Below are positions 16,854 to 26,935 of a DNA stretch of 64,000 nucleotides, piece after piece. The position numbers and the translations under genes are program-made. Numbering within the stretch: the stretch's first letter is position 1; each line of letters begins with the position of its first letter. The stretch comes from JADJXV01 sp964527785 (GTDB taxonomy: Bacteria; Bacteroidota; Ignavibacteria; Kapaibacteriales; UBA961), in contig CAZGNO010000010.1 in NCBI GenBank assembly GCA_964527785.1, forward strand, positions 3,538 to 67,537, given 5' to 3'. The notes under the pieces were generated by a model. The model was not told the origin of the DNA and did no database searches. It saw only the letters and a list, made by a program, of their open reading frames with translations.

Positions 16854-18017
16854 TTACCGCAGAAGCGCATAGACTATAATTGTACCGAGTGAAAAGCGAA
16901 TGATTTCCGGAGCACGATAAACGTTCTTTTGTATGTATTCCAATAGGTAAATTGAAGAGAGCGTAACCGCAATAACTAATAACGCTGCGAGAGCAGAAAC
17001 TTCAATGCTTTGAGATTTTCCGTATATCCTTCCAAAACTTGAAAACCAAGGCGTACCGTAAATGATAATCAAATGAAGAATATACACGTGGAAAGATTTT
17101 GCGCTGAAGAAGGCATACAGTTCACGAAACCGATAGAGTTTTTTATGCATCCACGCAGTTAATGAGAAGAAAATGAAGATAAGTCCCACCCGAATCAGCA
17201 TGAAGGCAGGATTCGACATCATGAAATCATGCTGAGGAAGAGGCAGTTTGCTAAGAGCGAATGCTGCGATTCCTGCTGCAAAAGTCAAACCAAGTCCAAT
17301 AATTGCGCTCTTTTTGAGAAGGAAATTATCTCGCTCTGCCGGTTCTAACTGCTTCAAATACGCCCCCAAGCTCACACCCATAAACAAGAAACCTGCAAAA
17401 GGGAAAATAGGGAACAATGAACCATGTTGATATGATAAAAATGCACTTATCGGTTCGGGTAAAAACTGAAACCAATGAACAGCATGAACAAACGGAGTAA
17501 GAATGAAAATTGAAAGACTAATAATTAATGCTGCAATTCCAAGAGAACGAACAGAGTAGAAACTGCGGCAAACCCATACTACGAACAAGAGTGATAATCC
17601 GGTCAATTGCAAAATATTTGCTTGAAAAAATAATCTCCAAGCATCATAATTTAAAAAAGGAAGGTCAAATATCCGGTTCGCCGGAAAAACTAATAAATAT
17701 CCTACGCTTATTAGTATCAAAGCCCATCGAATACGGCGTATCATTGTGTCGTTATTCATTCTGCCGGATGGCTCACGTTTCATAGCGAACACGTGAACGG
17801 CACCTGAAACCATAAGGAAAATAGGTGCTGTCAAGCCCCGGATAAAATTCCAAATATTCCAAGGGAACTCAGCGGTATTAAGGACTTGTGGATGAGTAAG
17901 GGCATCAATTGTATGCCCTTGAACCATCATTATCATTGCAATACAACGTGCTAAATCCAAAATGAAGAGGCGTGAATTTTTCGAACCGAGAAGTGTGGTT
18001 TGTAAAGATGCTCCCAT
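16854..18017 (-). CDS. Integral membrane acyltransferase-like protein (DUF1624/HGSNAT-like)
   Basis: A 387-residue protein with about ten membrane spans. It opens with S-R-L-F-I-L-D-L-A-R-C-I-A-M-I-M-M-V-Q-G-H-T-I-D, the start pattern of DUF1624 and heparan-glucosaminide acetyltransferase-like proteins (an Asp-Arg pair and a conserved His in the first span). F-I-R-G-L-T-A-P-I-F-L-M-V-S-G-A and the late H-V-Y-I-L-H-L-I-I-I-Y-G also fit acyltransferase membrane families. It may acylate a cell-envelope sugar or lipid; the substrate is unknown. The ATG at 18017 is preferred; the frame could extend to a TTG at 18092, adding 25 residues that look non-conserved. Confidence 0.78.
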   Translation of the reverse strand: MGASLQTTLLGSKNSRLFILDLARCIAMIMMVQGHTIDALTHPQVLNTAEFPWNIWNFIRGLTAPIFLMVSGAVHVFAMKREPSGRMNNDTMIRRIRWALILISVGYLLVFPANRIFDLPFLNYDAWRLFFQANILQLTGLSLLFVVWVCRSFYSVRSLGIAALIISLSIFILTPFVHAVHWFQFLPEPISAFLSYQHGSLFPIFPFAGFLFMGVSLGAYLKQLEPAERDNFLLKKSAIIGLGLTFAAGIAAFALSKLPLPQHDFMMSNPAFMLIRVGLIFIFFSLTAWMHKKLYRFRELYAFFSAKSFHVYILHLIIIYGTPWFSSFGRIYGKSQSIEVSALAALLVIAVTLSSIYLLEYIQKNVYRAPEIIRFSLGTIIVYALLR

Positions 18018-18092
18018 CGGAACAGAACTGCCTATAATGTGATTAGAAGTGTTATTGAATACAAAATTCCGAACTCTAACGGTATGAATCAA

Positions 18093-18403
18093 CTTAATTG
18101 TTTTTCATTTAGATTTAATATGCTGCAGTAAGTCCTCATTGTGAAGATTTGATACTTGTACTGTGGTGTAGTACTTTTATGCGGTATTTTTCAGAAATGC
18201 TGGAATGATTAACCAGTGTAACTTGTTGTAAAATAGTATTGTTGTGATTGATTCGGTGCGAGAGTGCGCTACATTGAACGGTATCATAAACAGTCATATT
18301 GTATGCGATTCCATTGTTGGAAAATCACCCAAAACGACCTATTTCTGTACGGATTAAATATTTATTAACTTTAACTAATAGTGTGAAACTCATGCTAAAA
18401 TGC
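18093..18403. other. Intergenic region, nothing recognised
   Basis: About 310 bases between two minus-strand genes. It should hold the promoter of the acyltransferase gene, but I found no clear TAnnTTTG element, no long inverted repeat and no coding signal. Confidence 0.5.
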
Positions 18404-20044
18404 TTATTTAGCTGCTGCACTTGCTTTTACAAACCCTGCGGTAGGGCATCCTATAGTAAAACGAATATCGCCCTTTCCGGACACTAAGAAAATATGCTGG
18501 GTAGTCGCCCCGGCTGCTAACGGTTCAGGGAAAAGTTGAATTGCCTTGCCGGATAAAACTTTTTGCCCCGGGGCAAGCTCTGCTTTACTTTGGAGTGGAC
18601 GTATTCCTTTTATTTGCCTCCCGACTACAGTATGAGTTGGTAATTTGCCGTTGTTCGTTATCGAAACAGTAATCCGAAAAACATCATTGCCAAGCGGTTC
18701 AACCTTTGGCTGCGCAACCGATAGTACGGGCATCATTCTGGCTAGTTGAATCAACAAGTTTCTTGCTCCCGTTGCAACAGATTCCAAACTGTCGGCAGGG
18801 GGATTGTGCAGGGCAAACGGAGCGAAACCGCCGATTTCTACGTTCATGTCTTTAAAATCAGGATGTTCGTATCGTTTCCACGGGGTGAAGTTTACAGGTG
18901 TAAACTTTTGTATCCATTTTGATGCACGTATTTCAAGGTCCATTGAGCTTTTTTTGTCATCTGAAGGTTTTTTAGAGACATCTTTTGTGGTGTCGGCTAC
19001 AGACGCAGGATATACCCACGCAGGAGCGCAGTAACTTAAACGACCACCGTGATAATATACCCATTGAGCAATATCACCTGCTGGCGGTTCTGCTTTGGAC
19101 GGGAATTGAATATGCTTTTTGAGAAGTGTGGCAACTTGTGAATAGCTTGCCGAATCGGGGGCAAAGTTATTTCCTGTTTGCTGTTCAGGTGTTGCAATTT
19201 TCCATGGTTCAGTGATATTATCGTAATATTCAAAGGTAAAAACTGCCAAAATAGTATTGTGTGCAAAAAGAAATTCACCTAAAGCGCGAGCTTCGGGTGA
19301 AGAAAATGGATAATCGCCGCCGTCAATTTGATACGGTTTGTATTTGAATGTGGAGTTCCTATTGATGTTTGTCCCGCCTATTTCATCCTCATTCACTTTG
19401 CCGTCGTTGTCGTTATCTTTTCCCTCCGAAAATAAACGGTACTGTCCGATTTCTCCTTTACGTTTATCGGCTTTTTTCAGAAGTGACGAATCCTCCGGGT
19501 TTAGCATCCATTCGCCGGAAGGGTCTGTTACGCGCATCATAGTTACTTGTGCGTCTGCATTGAGGTCTTCGGCACCGTCTTCGTCTGTTGCTCCGTCGCG
19601 GTCTGCATCATCAGCTTGTGCATTACCGTGTCTGCTGATTTTTGGTGTGGAAAAATATCCTTCGGCGGCATCCGGTGAAAGTCGGGGTATTACATATACA
19701 GTTACCTGCTCTAAAAGCGATTTGAGAGAGTCCGATGTCATTGAACGTATAAACTCAGTCGCCGCAAAAGTACTTGCCATATCATCAGGTTCAGTGCCGG
19801 CAATAATTAGCAGAGCGGGTTTTTCGATGCGTTCTCCAGTGCCTATTTCAACCGCATAGATTGTTCGCCCTCCGGCAGATTTTCCTATCTCATTCATTGT
19901 TACGGTTGCTGCGTGCTGTGATGCAATTTCTTTAAGTGATGCCTCGAGGGTTTGATGGGGTACATATCCACGCTGCTGTTGGGCAAGACATAAGCAATTG
20001 GCAATCACAAAGAGTAGGAGTGAAAGACGGAGAAATTGAAGCAT
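18404..20044 (-). CDS. M14 carboxypeptidase-fold protein lacking zinc ligands
   Basis: A 546-residue secreted protein (signal peptide 1-22) with the layout of the M14 peptidase family: G-K-S-A-G-G-R-T-I-Y-A-V-E-I-G near 54-69, V-Y-V-I-P-R-L-S-P-D-A-A-E-G-Y (116-130), N-I-N-R-N (226-230), P-F-S-S-P-E-A-R-A-L-G-E-F (246-258). The catalytic site is altered. The H-x-x-E zinc motif is T84-E-P-D87, the second His ligand is E272 (VFTFEYYDN), and no general-base Glu is evident in the late segment YCAPAWVYP. Two Asp-rich inserts (DADRDGATDEDG, DNDNDGKVNED) resemble calcium-binding loops. The C-terminal domain is beta-rich. It is probably a non-peptidase binding protein. Confidence 0.8.
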   Translation of the reverse strand: MLQFLRLSLLLFVIANCLCLAQQQRGYVPHQTLEASLKEIASQHAATVTMNEIGKSAGGRTIYAVEIGTGERIEKPALLIIAGTEPDDMASTFAATEFIRSMTSDSLKSLLEQVTVYVIPRLSPDAAEGYFSTPKISRHGNAQADDADRDGATDEDGAEDLNADAQVTMMRVTDPSGEWMLNPEDSSLLKKADKRKGEIGQYRLFSEGKDNDNDGKVNEDEIGGTNINRNSTFKYKPYQIDGGDYPFSSPEARALGEFLFAHNTILAVFTFEYYDNITEPWKIATPEQQTGNNFAPDSASYSQVATLLKKHIQFPSKAEPPAGDIAQWVYYHGGRLSYCAPAWVYPASVADTTKDVSKKPSDDKKSSMDLEIRASKWIQKFTPVNFTPWKRYEHPDFKDMNVEIGGFAPFALHNPPADSLESVATGARNLLIQLARMMPVLSVAQPKVEPLGNDVFRITVSITNNGKLPTHTVVGRQIKGIRPLQSKAELAPGQKVLSGKAIQLFPEPLAAGATTQHIFLVSGKGDIRFTIGCPTAGFVKASAAAK

Positions 20045-20090
20045 ACTGTTGAATAATTATGAAGAATATAGAAAGCGATATTGTTTTGGG

Positions 20091-20657
20091 TTATGTGTGA
20101 AAGTCTTCAATACGTTTACTGAGTATTTTGCTGCGATAATTTACTTCGTTCCACTGAGCATATTCAATAAAGCGATAGCCGCGTTTACTGTAGTACTCTA
20201 ATAAATGATGGGCGTGCTCGGAGGTGTCGAGCGCAAGCTCGGTTGTTCCAAGTGCTGTAAAGGCAATCTGCTCTATCGTATCCATAAGTAATGACCCCAA
20301 GCCACTTTTTTGAAATTCTGGAATAACTGCAAACTGTCCGAAATGGGCAACATGGCTTTGTGCGTAAAATGCAGTTCCTTTGGTCCAGCCGGGATAATTG
20401 AGAGTAATTGTTCCGATGATTTTGTTATTACCAAGGGCTACTAAACACAGTGCATTTGTTAATGCTCTGTCACGAGTGATACCTTCCCCTTGATGTGTAG
20501 CCAAAAAACGCAAACCCATCTCAGCCAGTCGGCGATAGGACAGGTGAAGCATTTCGGTCATTTCGGCAAATGAATCGTTTGGTTGAATTAGTCTAATAAC
20601 TATATCGGTATCATTGATCCTAGTTTGAATAGGTAGGATTTGCATAATCTGAGCCAT
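20091..20657 (-). CDS. GNAT-family N-acetyltransferase
   Basis: A 188-residue acetyltransferase. The GNAT core is visible: C-L-V-A-L-G-N-N-K-I-I-G-T-I-T-L (strands 2-4), then motif A G-Q-F-A-V-I-P-E-F-Q-K-S-G-L-G-S-L-L-M-D (about 116-135), the acetyl-CoA pyrophosphate loop (Q-x-x-G-x-G), and motif B with L-L-E-Y-Y-S-K-R-G-Y-R-F-I-E-Y. The substrate cannot be told. It follows the HAD gene on the same strand, with 19 nt between them. Confidence 0.88.
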   Translation of the reverse strand: MAQIMQILPIQTRINDTDIVIRLIQPNDSFAEMTEMLHLSYRRLAEMGLRFLATHQGEGITRDRALTNALCLVALGNNKIIGTITLNYPGWTKGTAFYAQSHVAHFGQFAVIPEFQKSGLGSLLMDTIEQIAFTALGTTELALDTSEHAHHLLEYYSKRGYRFIEYAQWNEVNYRSKILSKRIEDFHT

Positions 20658-20676
20658 AGCAGCGTTTTCTTCCTAC

Positions 20677-21360
20677 TTAGTGTTTATTATGTTCAGTAAG
20701 TATTTCAAGTAATTGCTTGATATCTTTAAGGTCATAATCTGCCTGTACCTCCTGCGATCCGAATACATCGCCATATCTGGCAAATGCAGTTACCATCCCT
20801 ACATTTTTTGCGCCCACCATGTCACGCTCTGCCCAGTCACCAATCATGATTGCTTCGTGCGGCAGGACATTCAGTTTGGATAGTGCCATCTGAAACGGTT
20901 TGGGACTTGGCTTGCGTTCCCCTGTGTCATCGAACGTAACAACCACATCAAAGATATGGTGAAAGTTCATATAGCATAACCTGAGCCATGCTTCACGGGC
21001 AGGGGCATCGGATACTACCGCGAGTTTTACGTTTGATTTTACCAATTTCATCAATGTTGCCGTAACATGGGGATAGGGCTTTAATGCGGCTTCGCGTGCA
21101 CGACGATAGGCGATAATACCGGCGGAGAGAATCCGAAAATCTACATAACCTAATAATTCGTGAAGAAGCTGGTCGAATACTTTTTGGTACTCAATACCCT
21201 GCTCGTTGTAGATTTTATCAATGTGAGTTTTAATCTGTTCATGGGTGAGTTTCATACCTGCGTCCATCATTGCCCCGATAGCAGCATCAACTGCCTGTCG
21301 TTTCATCGCCATAAAATCAACGAGTGTATTATCAAGGTCGAATATGACTGCACGAATCAT
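20677..21360 (-). CDS. HAD-superfamily hydrolase (YjjG-like)
   Basis: A 227-residue haloacid-dehalogenase-type phosphatase. Motif I is F-D-L-D-N-T-L-V-D (8-16) with the nucleophile Asp9. Motif II is V-V-S-D-A-P (about 117-122). Motif III is the Lys in G-E-R-K-P-S-P-K-P-F, and motif IV is M-I-G-D-W-A-E-R-D-M-V-G-A-K-N-V-G-M. A helical cap follows motif I. Such proteins dephosphorylate small metabolites such as nucleotides. It may be co-transcribed with the GNAT gene downstream. Confidence 0.9.
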   Translation of the reverse strand: MIRAVIFDLDNTLVDFMAMKRQAVDAAIGAMMDAGMKLTHEQIKTHIDKIYNEQGIEYQKVFDQLLHELLGYVDFRILSAGIIAYRRAREAALKPYPHVTATLMKLVKSNVKLAVVSDAPAREAWLRLCYMNFHHIFDVVVTFDDTGERKPSPKPFQMALSKLNVLPHEAIMIGDWAERDMVGAKNVGMVTAFARYGDVFGSQEVQADYDLKDIKQLLEILTEHNKH

Positions 21361-21595
21361 AAATCATTCTCCCAAAGTATGTAGGTAGGATATAAGGGCA
21401 ATAAAAGAATTGCGGTACTTTAGAAGCAAAAATAACGAAGAAAATTGGTTTGTTTCTTACTTTTTTTGGCTGATTGACAGTATTGAAGTTATTTACAATA
21501 GCCAACGGTGATAGTTTTTTGGTAAAGTTATGATAAGGCAGTGGATTTGAAAATGCTCAGCTAAAATTACAACGTGTTTCTCAGTCAAAAGTAAA

Positions 21596-22582
21596 TTACA
21601 ATCGCTGGAGCATCTTCTTTGCCCGGGGCACAAACTCGCTTGTAGGGTAGTAATCCACCAGTTTTTGGAATGCTTTCTTCGCTTCATCTTTTTTGCCTAG
21701 GCGTTGATATGACTCGGCTATCATCAATTGAGCATCGTCCGATTTCGTCGAGTTTTTGTATGTAAGTACCTTTTGGAAATTAGATATTGCTTGGTCGAAC
21801 TTCGATGTACCGAAATATGATTCACCAAGCCAGTAAAATGAATTTGCCAAAGTTTCGGGGTTCTTTTCAGTTTTTAGAGTTTCGTTCAATAAGATAATTG
21901 CTTGGTCATATTGTTTCTTGGAAATCAAATTCATTGCCGAATGATAGAGCGAGCCGGGTTTGACAGGTTTAGTCGCAGTATCGTTTTTTGTGTTTTCTGC
22001 CTGTTTCTGTGGCTTTTCATCCGGCTTAATTACATCCTCATTTTTCACTTCTTCCTTTGTTGCAATTGTTTTTTTGAGTGCAGTTTCTTTGGGTTTTATA
22101 GGTTTGGTTTTTACAGTTGGCTTCGTTTTGGCTTTCGGAGCAACTTCATCGGATACTATTTCATCGCTATCATCATTAGTTTGGGAGGAAAGTCCCGCCT
22201 TTGCTGATGATTTGGGTTGAAATGTACCGGAGACACTATTCTTCAAAACTTCTACTTCCGTTTTCACTGTTGATAGTTCTTTCGCCACCGAATCAATTTT
22301 TTTCTCGGTTACCGCTTGGCGATTCTCAAATACTTGCATTTGCTCACGGAGGGTAGGGATTCTTTTACGAGGGGCGGATTGTACTGTAATGGTGTCCGAT
22401 TGTGAAATGCTTTGCTGTAATGGTGGCAATTCATGGAGCATTGAAGCAAGCGGAGGTAAGGGGGCATTGACGGAAGAAGCGGACTTCGGTGCAGAGCAGC
22501 CAACTACCAAAATCGCAGCGATAATGCAGAATGCTAACCAAGCTAATATAATTTTTCTTCCAAACATTGAATTGAAAATCAT
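21596..22582 (-). CDS. YbgF/CpoB-like TPR lipoprotein
   Basis: A 328-residue protein with a lipoprotein-type signal (a hydrophobic run, then V-V-G-C-S-A; Cys29). A short coiled coil (about 80-115), a long low-complexity Lys/Pro/Thr linker (about 120-205) and C-terminal tetratricopeptide repeats follow. The repeats start G-S-L-Y-H-S-A-M-N-L-I-S-K-K-Q-Y-D-Q-A-I and end Y-Y-P-T-S-E-F-V-P-R-A-K-K-M-L. This is the CpoB/YbgF architecture, which links the Tol-Pal system and outer-membrane constriction to cell-wall synthesis. The tol-pal genes are not in this window. Confidence 0.8.
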   Translation of the reverse strand: MIFNSMFGRKIILAWLAFCIIAAILVVGCSAPKSASSVNAPLPPLASMLHELPPLQQSISQSDTITVQSAPRKRIPTLREQMQVFENRQAVTEKKIDSVAKELSTVKTEVEVLKNSVSGTFQPKSSAKAGLSSQTNDDSDEIVSDEVAPKAKTKPTVKTKPIKPKETALKKTIATKEEVKNEDVIKPDEKPQKQAENTKNDTATKPVKPGSLYHSAMNLISKKQYDQAIILLNETLKTEKNPETLANSFYWLGESYFGTSKFDQAISNFQKVLTYKNSTKSDDAQLMIAESYQRLGKKDEAKKAFQKLVDYYPTSEFVPRAKKMLQRL

Positions 22583-22852
22583 AATTAAAAGTTATTACTG
22601 ATGGTAGGTGGGCAATCAATGTGCCAAGTCAGTTTTTTTTTGTTAAAAATCATACCTTTTTATGACTTCTTGGTAACAAGTTCCATAAAAGTATGGTTAC
22701 TCCCTACAGCAACCGAAATTTGTGGGAAATTTGCACGATGTGCTGATTATCTCCTTTTCGGGTTTTTTTGTTGAATATTCTCCACTTTGAGCGTTACTCA
22801 CCACAAAAAAAACAGGAATTTACTTTTTTTATGTAATTATCATCATACAGCT

Positions 22853-24961
22853 ATGCGACTATTTATTTGTTTCTTTATAATTGCCATTCTATCCGGCATA
22901 AACTTATTTTCTGCGGAAGTTAAAGATTTTGATACGAGAGGCAACGACTTTTGGCTTACGTTCCCTCCGAATATTCATGTGGGGGGTAATCAGGATTCAT
23001 TATACATTTATATAGGTGCTGAAAAGCCAACAAAGGGCACTATATCATTCGGAGGGAAACAGCTAAAAGCATTTGAGATTCCCGATATCAAAAAAATTTA
23101 TACTTATGTTGTCAGTTATTTAGACTACGAACTTTTCAGTACTTACTCCGAAACTCCTTCTGATAGAGCTTTTCATGTGGTAACAGACAGTCAAGTAACT
23201 GTGTATGCATTGAGTAAAGCTACAAAAACCAGCGATGCTTTTTTAGTGCTACCTACAAATGTTTTGGGAATGAATTATTATATAATGTCATACAATTCTG
23301 ACAATACCGGCAATGATATCAACCCTAGAACACCTTCACAATTTGCAATCATAGCTTCTCAAGATAGAACTACAGTTAATATTACGCTCTCCACAAATCG
23401 TACTTCAAGAAAAAATCAGCAATCAATTACTACCATACTACAGAAAGGGCAGACGTATTTAGTGCAAGCAAGCACTTCATCCAATGATGACTTAACGGGT
23501 ACTCACGTAGTATCTGACAAACCGATTGCTGTAGTCGGTTCTCATCAGCGTGCATCTATCCCGTATGATAGAGACGGAGCTCGTGATTTTCTTATAGAGC
23601 AAATGATTCCGGTTCATACTTGGGGATACGATGCGTTTTTAGTCCCTTTCCCTGAACCTAATACCGGTACAGGAAGTAACAGTACTGATATATATAGAAT
23701 ACTTGCGGCTCATGATAGTACACAAATTTCTATTAATACAGGAAATATAATTGTGCTTAATGCAGGACAAATATATGAAAACAGACTTTTAAGAGCTGCA
23801 ACCATATCTGCAACTAAACCAATAATGGTTGCATTGTTCAAAAAATCAACCGTTGGATCCGGTCAGTATATAAGCGATCCATTTATGATGCTTGTTCCTC
23901 CTGCAGAGCAGTTTCTGAAATCGTATCGTTGGATAAATTCACAGGCATATACAATTTCTATGGATTGGCTGGGAAAAAGAACTACTCTAGTCTATGAAGA
24001 ACAATATGTTATTGTCGTAGCTCCTAACACAGCAATCTCTTCAATCAGACTTGACGGAAAGAATACTGCATCACCATTTACACCAATACCAAATTCAACA
24101 TATTCGTATGCAACAATTGCTGTTAGTGATGGGGTACACTCAATTACCGCAAACGAAGGTATCGGAATCTATGTGTTTGGGTATGGTTCGGCTGATTCTT
24201 ATGGTTACATCGGCGGAATGAATATGGTCAATACAACAACAATATCATCGGCAGTAAGTACAGTCAATATTTCAGCAAACTCAGGTGAGGTAGTCAATCT
24301 CCCGCTAATTTTGGACTCAATAAAAGCAAAACAAAGTATTGAGACACTTGGAATTGACCATTACTCAGCCACATTACGTTTCAACGCAACTCTCCTGACG
24401 CCACAGGCAGAATCACAAAGGGGGAAAATCGAAAACGGATTCCAGACTATTACTGTAACTGGAAGCTATTCTGGGCAAGGCAACGGTGACACTCTTGCAT
24501 CAATCCCTATGGTTGCCGGTCTAGGTGACGCTGAGTCAACACCGGTTGAAATACTTGAATTCCATTGGATTGGTATCGCAGGGGATACTATTGCCGGAAA
24601 TAACGGTGTTAAATCTGCAGTCTTTACTTTGACGGATGTATTTCATCATCCCAAAGACGGGATGCGGCTTGTCAATCCTCAAGAGGGTTCGATTTCATTA
24701 TCCATCGAGCCAAATCCTTCTACAACACTGCCTGTTTCGATTACCTTTGGCGGGGAAATTTTAACCAATGCTACACTTATAGTATATAATACTATCGGTC
24801 GGAAAATTGCCGACCTTTCTTCCGAACTTGCTGCTGTTTCCCGTGGGGGAGCTTCAACGTCCCAAGTAAATTTTATCCAACCAAATCTACCTCAAGGTGT
24901 TTATTTCGTTCGGCTTGCCTCAGGGGAATATAGTATTGTTCGTCCGTTAGTGTTGGAATAA
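22853..24961 (+). CDS. IgGFc-binding-domain protein with cohesin-like and T9SS sorting domains
   Basis: A 702-residue surface or secreted protein. The ATG at 22853 (rather than a TTG at 22787) places a signal peptide (RLFICFFIIAILSGINLFS) at the N-terminus. Next comes a large domain starting G-N-D-F-W-L-T-F-P-P-N with repeated strand motifs (F-A-I-I-A-S-Q-D-R-T-T-V-N-I, G-T-H-V-V-S-D-K-P-I-A-V-V-G-S-H), matching the IgGFc-binding N-terminal family. A cohesin-like beta-sandwich occupies about 485-600 (GEVVNLPLILDSIK, YSATLRFNATLLTP). The C-terminal T9SS type A sorting domain begins SIEPNPSTTLPVSITF and ends GVYFVRLASGEYSIVRPLVL. The adhesive role is inferred. Confidence 0.85.
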   Translation: MRLFICFFIIAILSGINLFSAEVKDFDTRGNDFWLTFPPNIHVGGNQDSLYIYIGAEKPTKGTISFGGKQLKAFEIPDIKKIYTYVVSYLDYELFSTYSETPSDRAFHVVTDSQVTVYALSKATKTSDAFLVLPTNVLGMNYYIMSYNSDNTGNDINPRTPSQFAIIASQDRTTVNITLSTNRTSRKNQQSITTILQKGQTYLVQASTSSNDDLTGTHVVSDKPIAVVGSHQRASIPYDRDGARDFLIEQMIPVHTWGYDAFLVPFPEPNTGTGSNSTDIYRILAAHDSTQISINTGNIIVLNAGQIYENRLLRAATISATKPIMVALFKKSTVGSGQYISDPFMMLVPPAEQFLKSYRWINSQAYTISMDWLGKRTTLVYEEQYVIVVAPNTAISSIRLDGKNTASPFTPIPNSTYSYATIAVSDGVHSITANEGIGIYVFGYGSADSYGYIGGMNMVNTTTISSAVSTVNISANSGEVVNLPLILDSIKAKQSIETLGIDHYSATLRFNATLLTPQAESQRGKIENGFQTITVTGSYSGQGNGDTLASIPMVAGLGDAESTPVEILEFHWIGIAGDTIAGNNGVKSAVFTLTDVFHHPKDGMRLVNPQEGSISLSIEPNPSTTLPVSITFGGEILTNATLIVYNTIGRKIADLSSELAAVSRGGASTSQVNFIQPNLPQGVYFVRLASGEYSIVRPLVLE

Positions 24962-25001
24962 ATATGCTCTCGATATAATAAGTTCAGTAAATAGGTTGTT
25001 A

Positions 25002-25031
25002 AAAACGTCGAATCTTTTGGTTCGACGTTTT
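25002..25031 (+). terminator. Rho-independent terminator
   Basis: An 11-bp stem (AAAACGTCGAA 25002-25012 and TTCGACGTTTT 25021-25031) with an 8-nt loop, followed by AATTT. It lies 40 nt after the stop of the IgGFc-domain gene. Confidence 0.8.
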
Positions 25032-25126
25032 AATTTCATACATCAGCCAATTCCATGAATTGCAATAAAACTATTTCCTGACCGTAAAAGGTTACTCCAT
25101 CAGTTTTGCATCATCTGAGAAATTAT

Positions 25127-26935
25127 ATGCCTTTACGCTTTTTGTGGATAGTACTTATTCTTGCAGGATTATCATCATTTGCTGTAGCGCAGCAACCTGT
25201 CATCGCACCAAAAGTTGGTGACAAATACAAACTTGCGCAATCATATGAACAGAACGGTGATTACCGTAATGCAGCCCGTATTTATCAAGAACTGTATGCT
25301 AGCTCACCCACCGACCTGAATTTTCAAGGGGTTGTACGGTCTCTTTCAGGATTGCAACAGTATTCTTCCCTTGTACCGCTCATGGAGGAACGCCTCAAAA
25401 AATATCCATCACTTGAACTCTACTCCCTTCAAGCACAATTACTTTGGCGCACCGGCAAAACGGCAGAAGCTGAAAAATCATGGGAGACTGCACTTTCCAT
25501 GGCAACCAAAAATCAACTTGACTATCAATATATAGCCACTTCACAAACTGCTCTCCGTCTTTCCGAAAAGGCAATTTCAACATTATTATACGGACGCAAG
25601 AAACTTGAACGCCCTGCTGCGTTTGCCGATGAGCTGTCGCAGCTGTACGCAGCGACCGGTAATTATGAAAAGGGTATTGGTGAGGTCATGACAATTTTTT
25701 CAATATCCAAAAATTCCGCTCTTGCGCAAGGTCGGCTTTCTGCGCTCATGGCTACGCCCAAAGGTATTGAATTTGTCGGTGCTGCTTTGGAAAATGCCGC
25801 TAATTCCGGTGACTATGCCACTCAAAAACTGTATTTGTGGTTCTTACGTGAATCAAAAGATTATACTAAAGCCCTGGAAATTTCGGAGAAAATTGATAGG
25901 GCAAATTCATTGCAGGGTAGGGAATTGCTTGAGTTCGCCGATATCACTTCACGCGACAATCAATATGATATTGCTCTGAAAGCGTATGGTAAAGTAATTG
26001 ACAGGGGAAAGAACGCACCAAATTTCCCTTCGGCTTTGTACGGTTATGCACGTACGCTCGACAGCCGTCTACAAAATACCGCAACACTTTCAGAATCGGA
26101 TGTGAAAGAAGTAATTGAGCGTTACCGCAGTATCATTGCTCAGGTGACAAACCATCAAATGGCGGCAGATTGTCAGTATCATATCGGTTTGCTTGCCTTT
26201 GAACGGTTGAACGACCTCTCACTTGCAGAAAAAGAATTTAAACGGTTAATCAAAGAATACAAGGGTATTCCAGTTGTTGCTGCCGGAATGGTAAAGCTCG
26301 GCGAACTATACATTATACTAGACAAAACATCTGAAGCAGAACAAGTTTTCGCTCAAACAGTCCATGATTATTCAAAGTCAAATCTCAATCAAGCGGATAA
26401 AGCTGCCTTTTTGCTCGCCGAACTGGAGTATTATCACGGGGCAATTGATTCGGCGCAGGAGCATTATATTGTTCTGGCTGCACGAACAGAGGGCGATGCA
26501 TCAAACGATGCGTTAGAACGCCTAACCCTTATCGAACAAAATAAAAAATCGTTGGACACACTCAAATCATTTGCTGCTGCCGAGCTTAAAGAACGTCAGC
26601 ACAAGGATGATGAAGCAATTGCACTTTTCCAAGCTGTCGTTGAAAAAGCTCCTGAATCTGATTTAGCAGAGCAAAGCATGCTGAGATGTGCCTCGATTAA
26701 TATGCGCCGAAACCAATTACCGGCTGCCCGTGAATTTCTAACCAAACTCCTTACAAAATACCCCGATACCATTTATGGTGATAAAGCATTGCTTGATATG
26801 GGCAACTCGTATTCCGTCGAAGGGAACAAAGCTGCTGCTATTCAAGCATTCAGCGACTTGCTTGCCAAGTACCCACGTTCTATCCTTCTTAATGAAGCAC
26901 GGGAGAAGATACGTAAGTTGCGTGGGGATGTGTAG
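25127..26935 (+). CDS. Secreted tetratricopeptide-repeat protein
   Basis: A 602-residue protein. The ATG at 25127 gives a signal peptide (PLRFLWIVLILAGLSSFAVAQQ); a TTG at 25106 would add seven residues. Almost the whole mature part is TPR helices. The clearest are Y-K-L-A-Q-S-Y-E-Q-N-G-D-Y-R-N-A-A-R-I-Y-Q-E-L-Y, A-D-C-Q-Y-H-I-G-L-L-A-F-E-R-L-N-D-L-S-L-A-E-K-E-F and G-D-K-A-L-L-D-M-G-N-S-Y-S-V-E-G-N-K-A-A-A-I-Q-A-F. The pattern suits a periplasmic scaffold, like YbgF- or BamD-type proteins. No enzymatic motif is visible. Function unknown. Confidence 0.82.
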   Translation: MPLRFLWIVLILAGLSSFAVAQQPVIAPKVGDKYKLAQSYEQNGDYRNAARIYQELYASSPTDLNFQGVVRSLSGLQQYSSLVPLMEERLKKYPSLELYSLQAQLLWRTGKTAEAEKSWETALSMATKNQLDYQYIATSQTALRLSEKAISTLLYGRKKLERPAAFADELSQLYAATGNYEKGIGEVMTIFSISKNSALAQGRLSALMATPKGIEFVGAALENAANSGDYATQKLYLWFLRESKDYTKALEISEKIDRANSLQGRELLEFADITSRDNQYDIALKAYGKVIDRGKNAPNFPSALYGYARTLDSRLQNTATLSESDVKEVIERYRSIIAQVTNHQMAADCQYHIGLLAFERLNDLSLAEKEFKRLIKEYKGIPVVAAGMVKLGELYIILDKTSEAEQVFAQTVHDYSKSNLNQADKAAFLLAELEYYHGAIDSAQEHYIVLAARTEGDASNDALERLTLIEQNKKSLDTLKSFAAAELKERQHKDDEAIALFQAVVEKAPESDLAEQSMLRCASINMRRNQLPAAREFLTKLLTKYPDTIYGDKALLDMGNSYSVEGNKAAAIQAFSDLLAKYPRSILLNEAREKIRKLRGDV

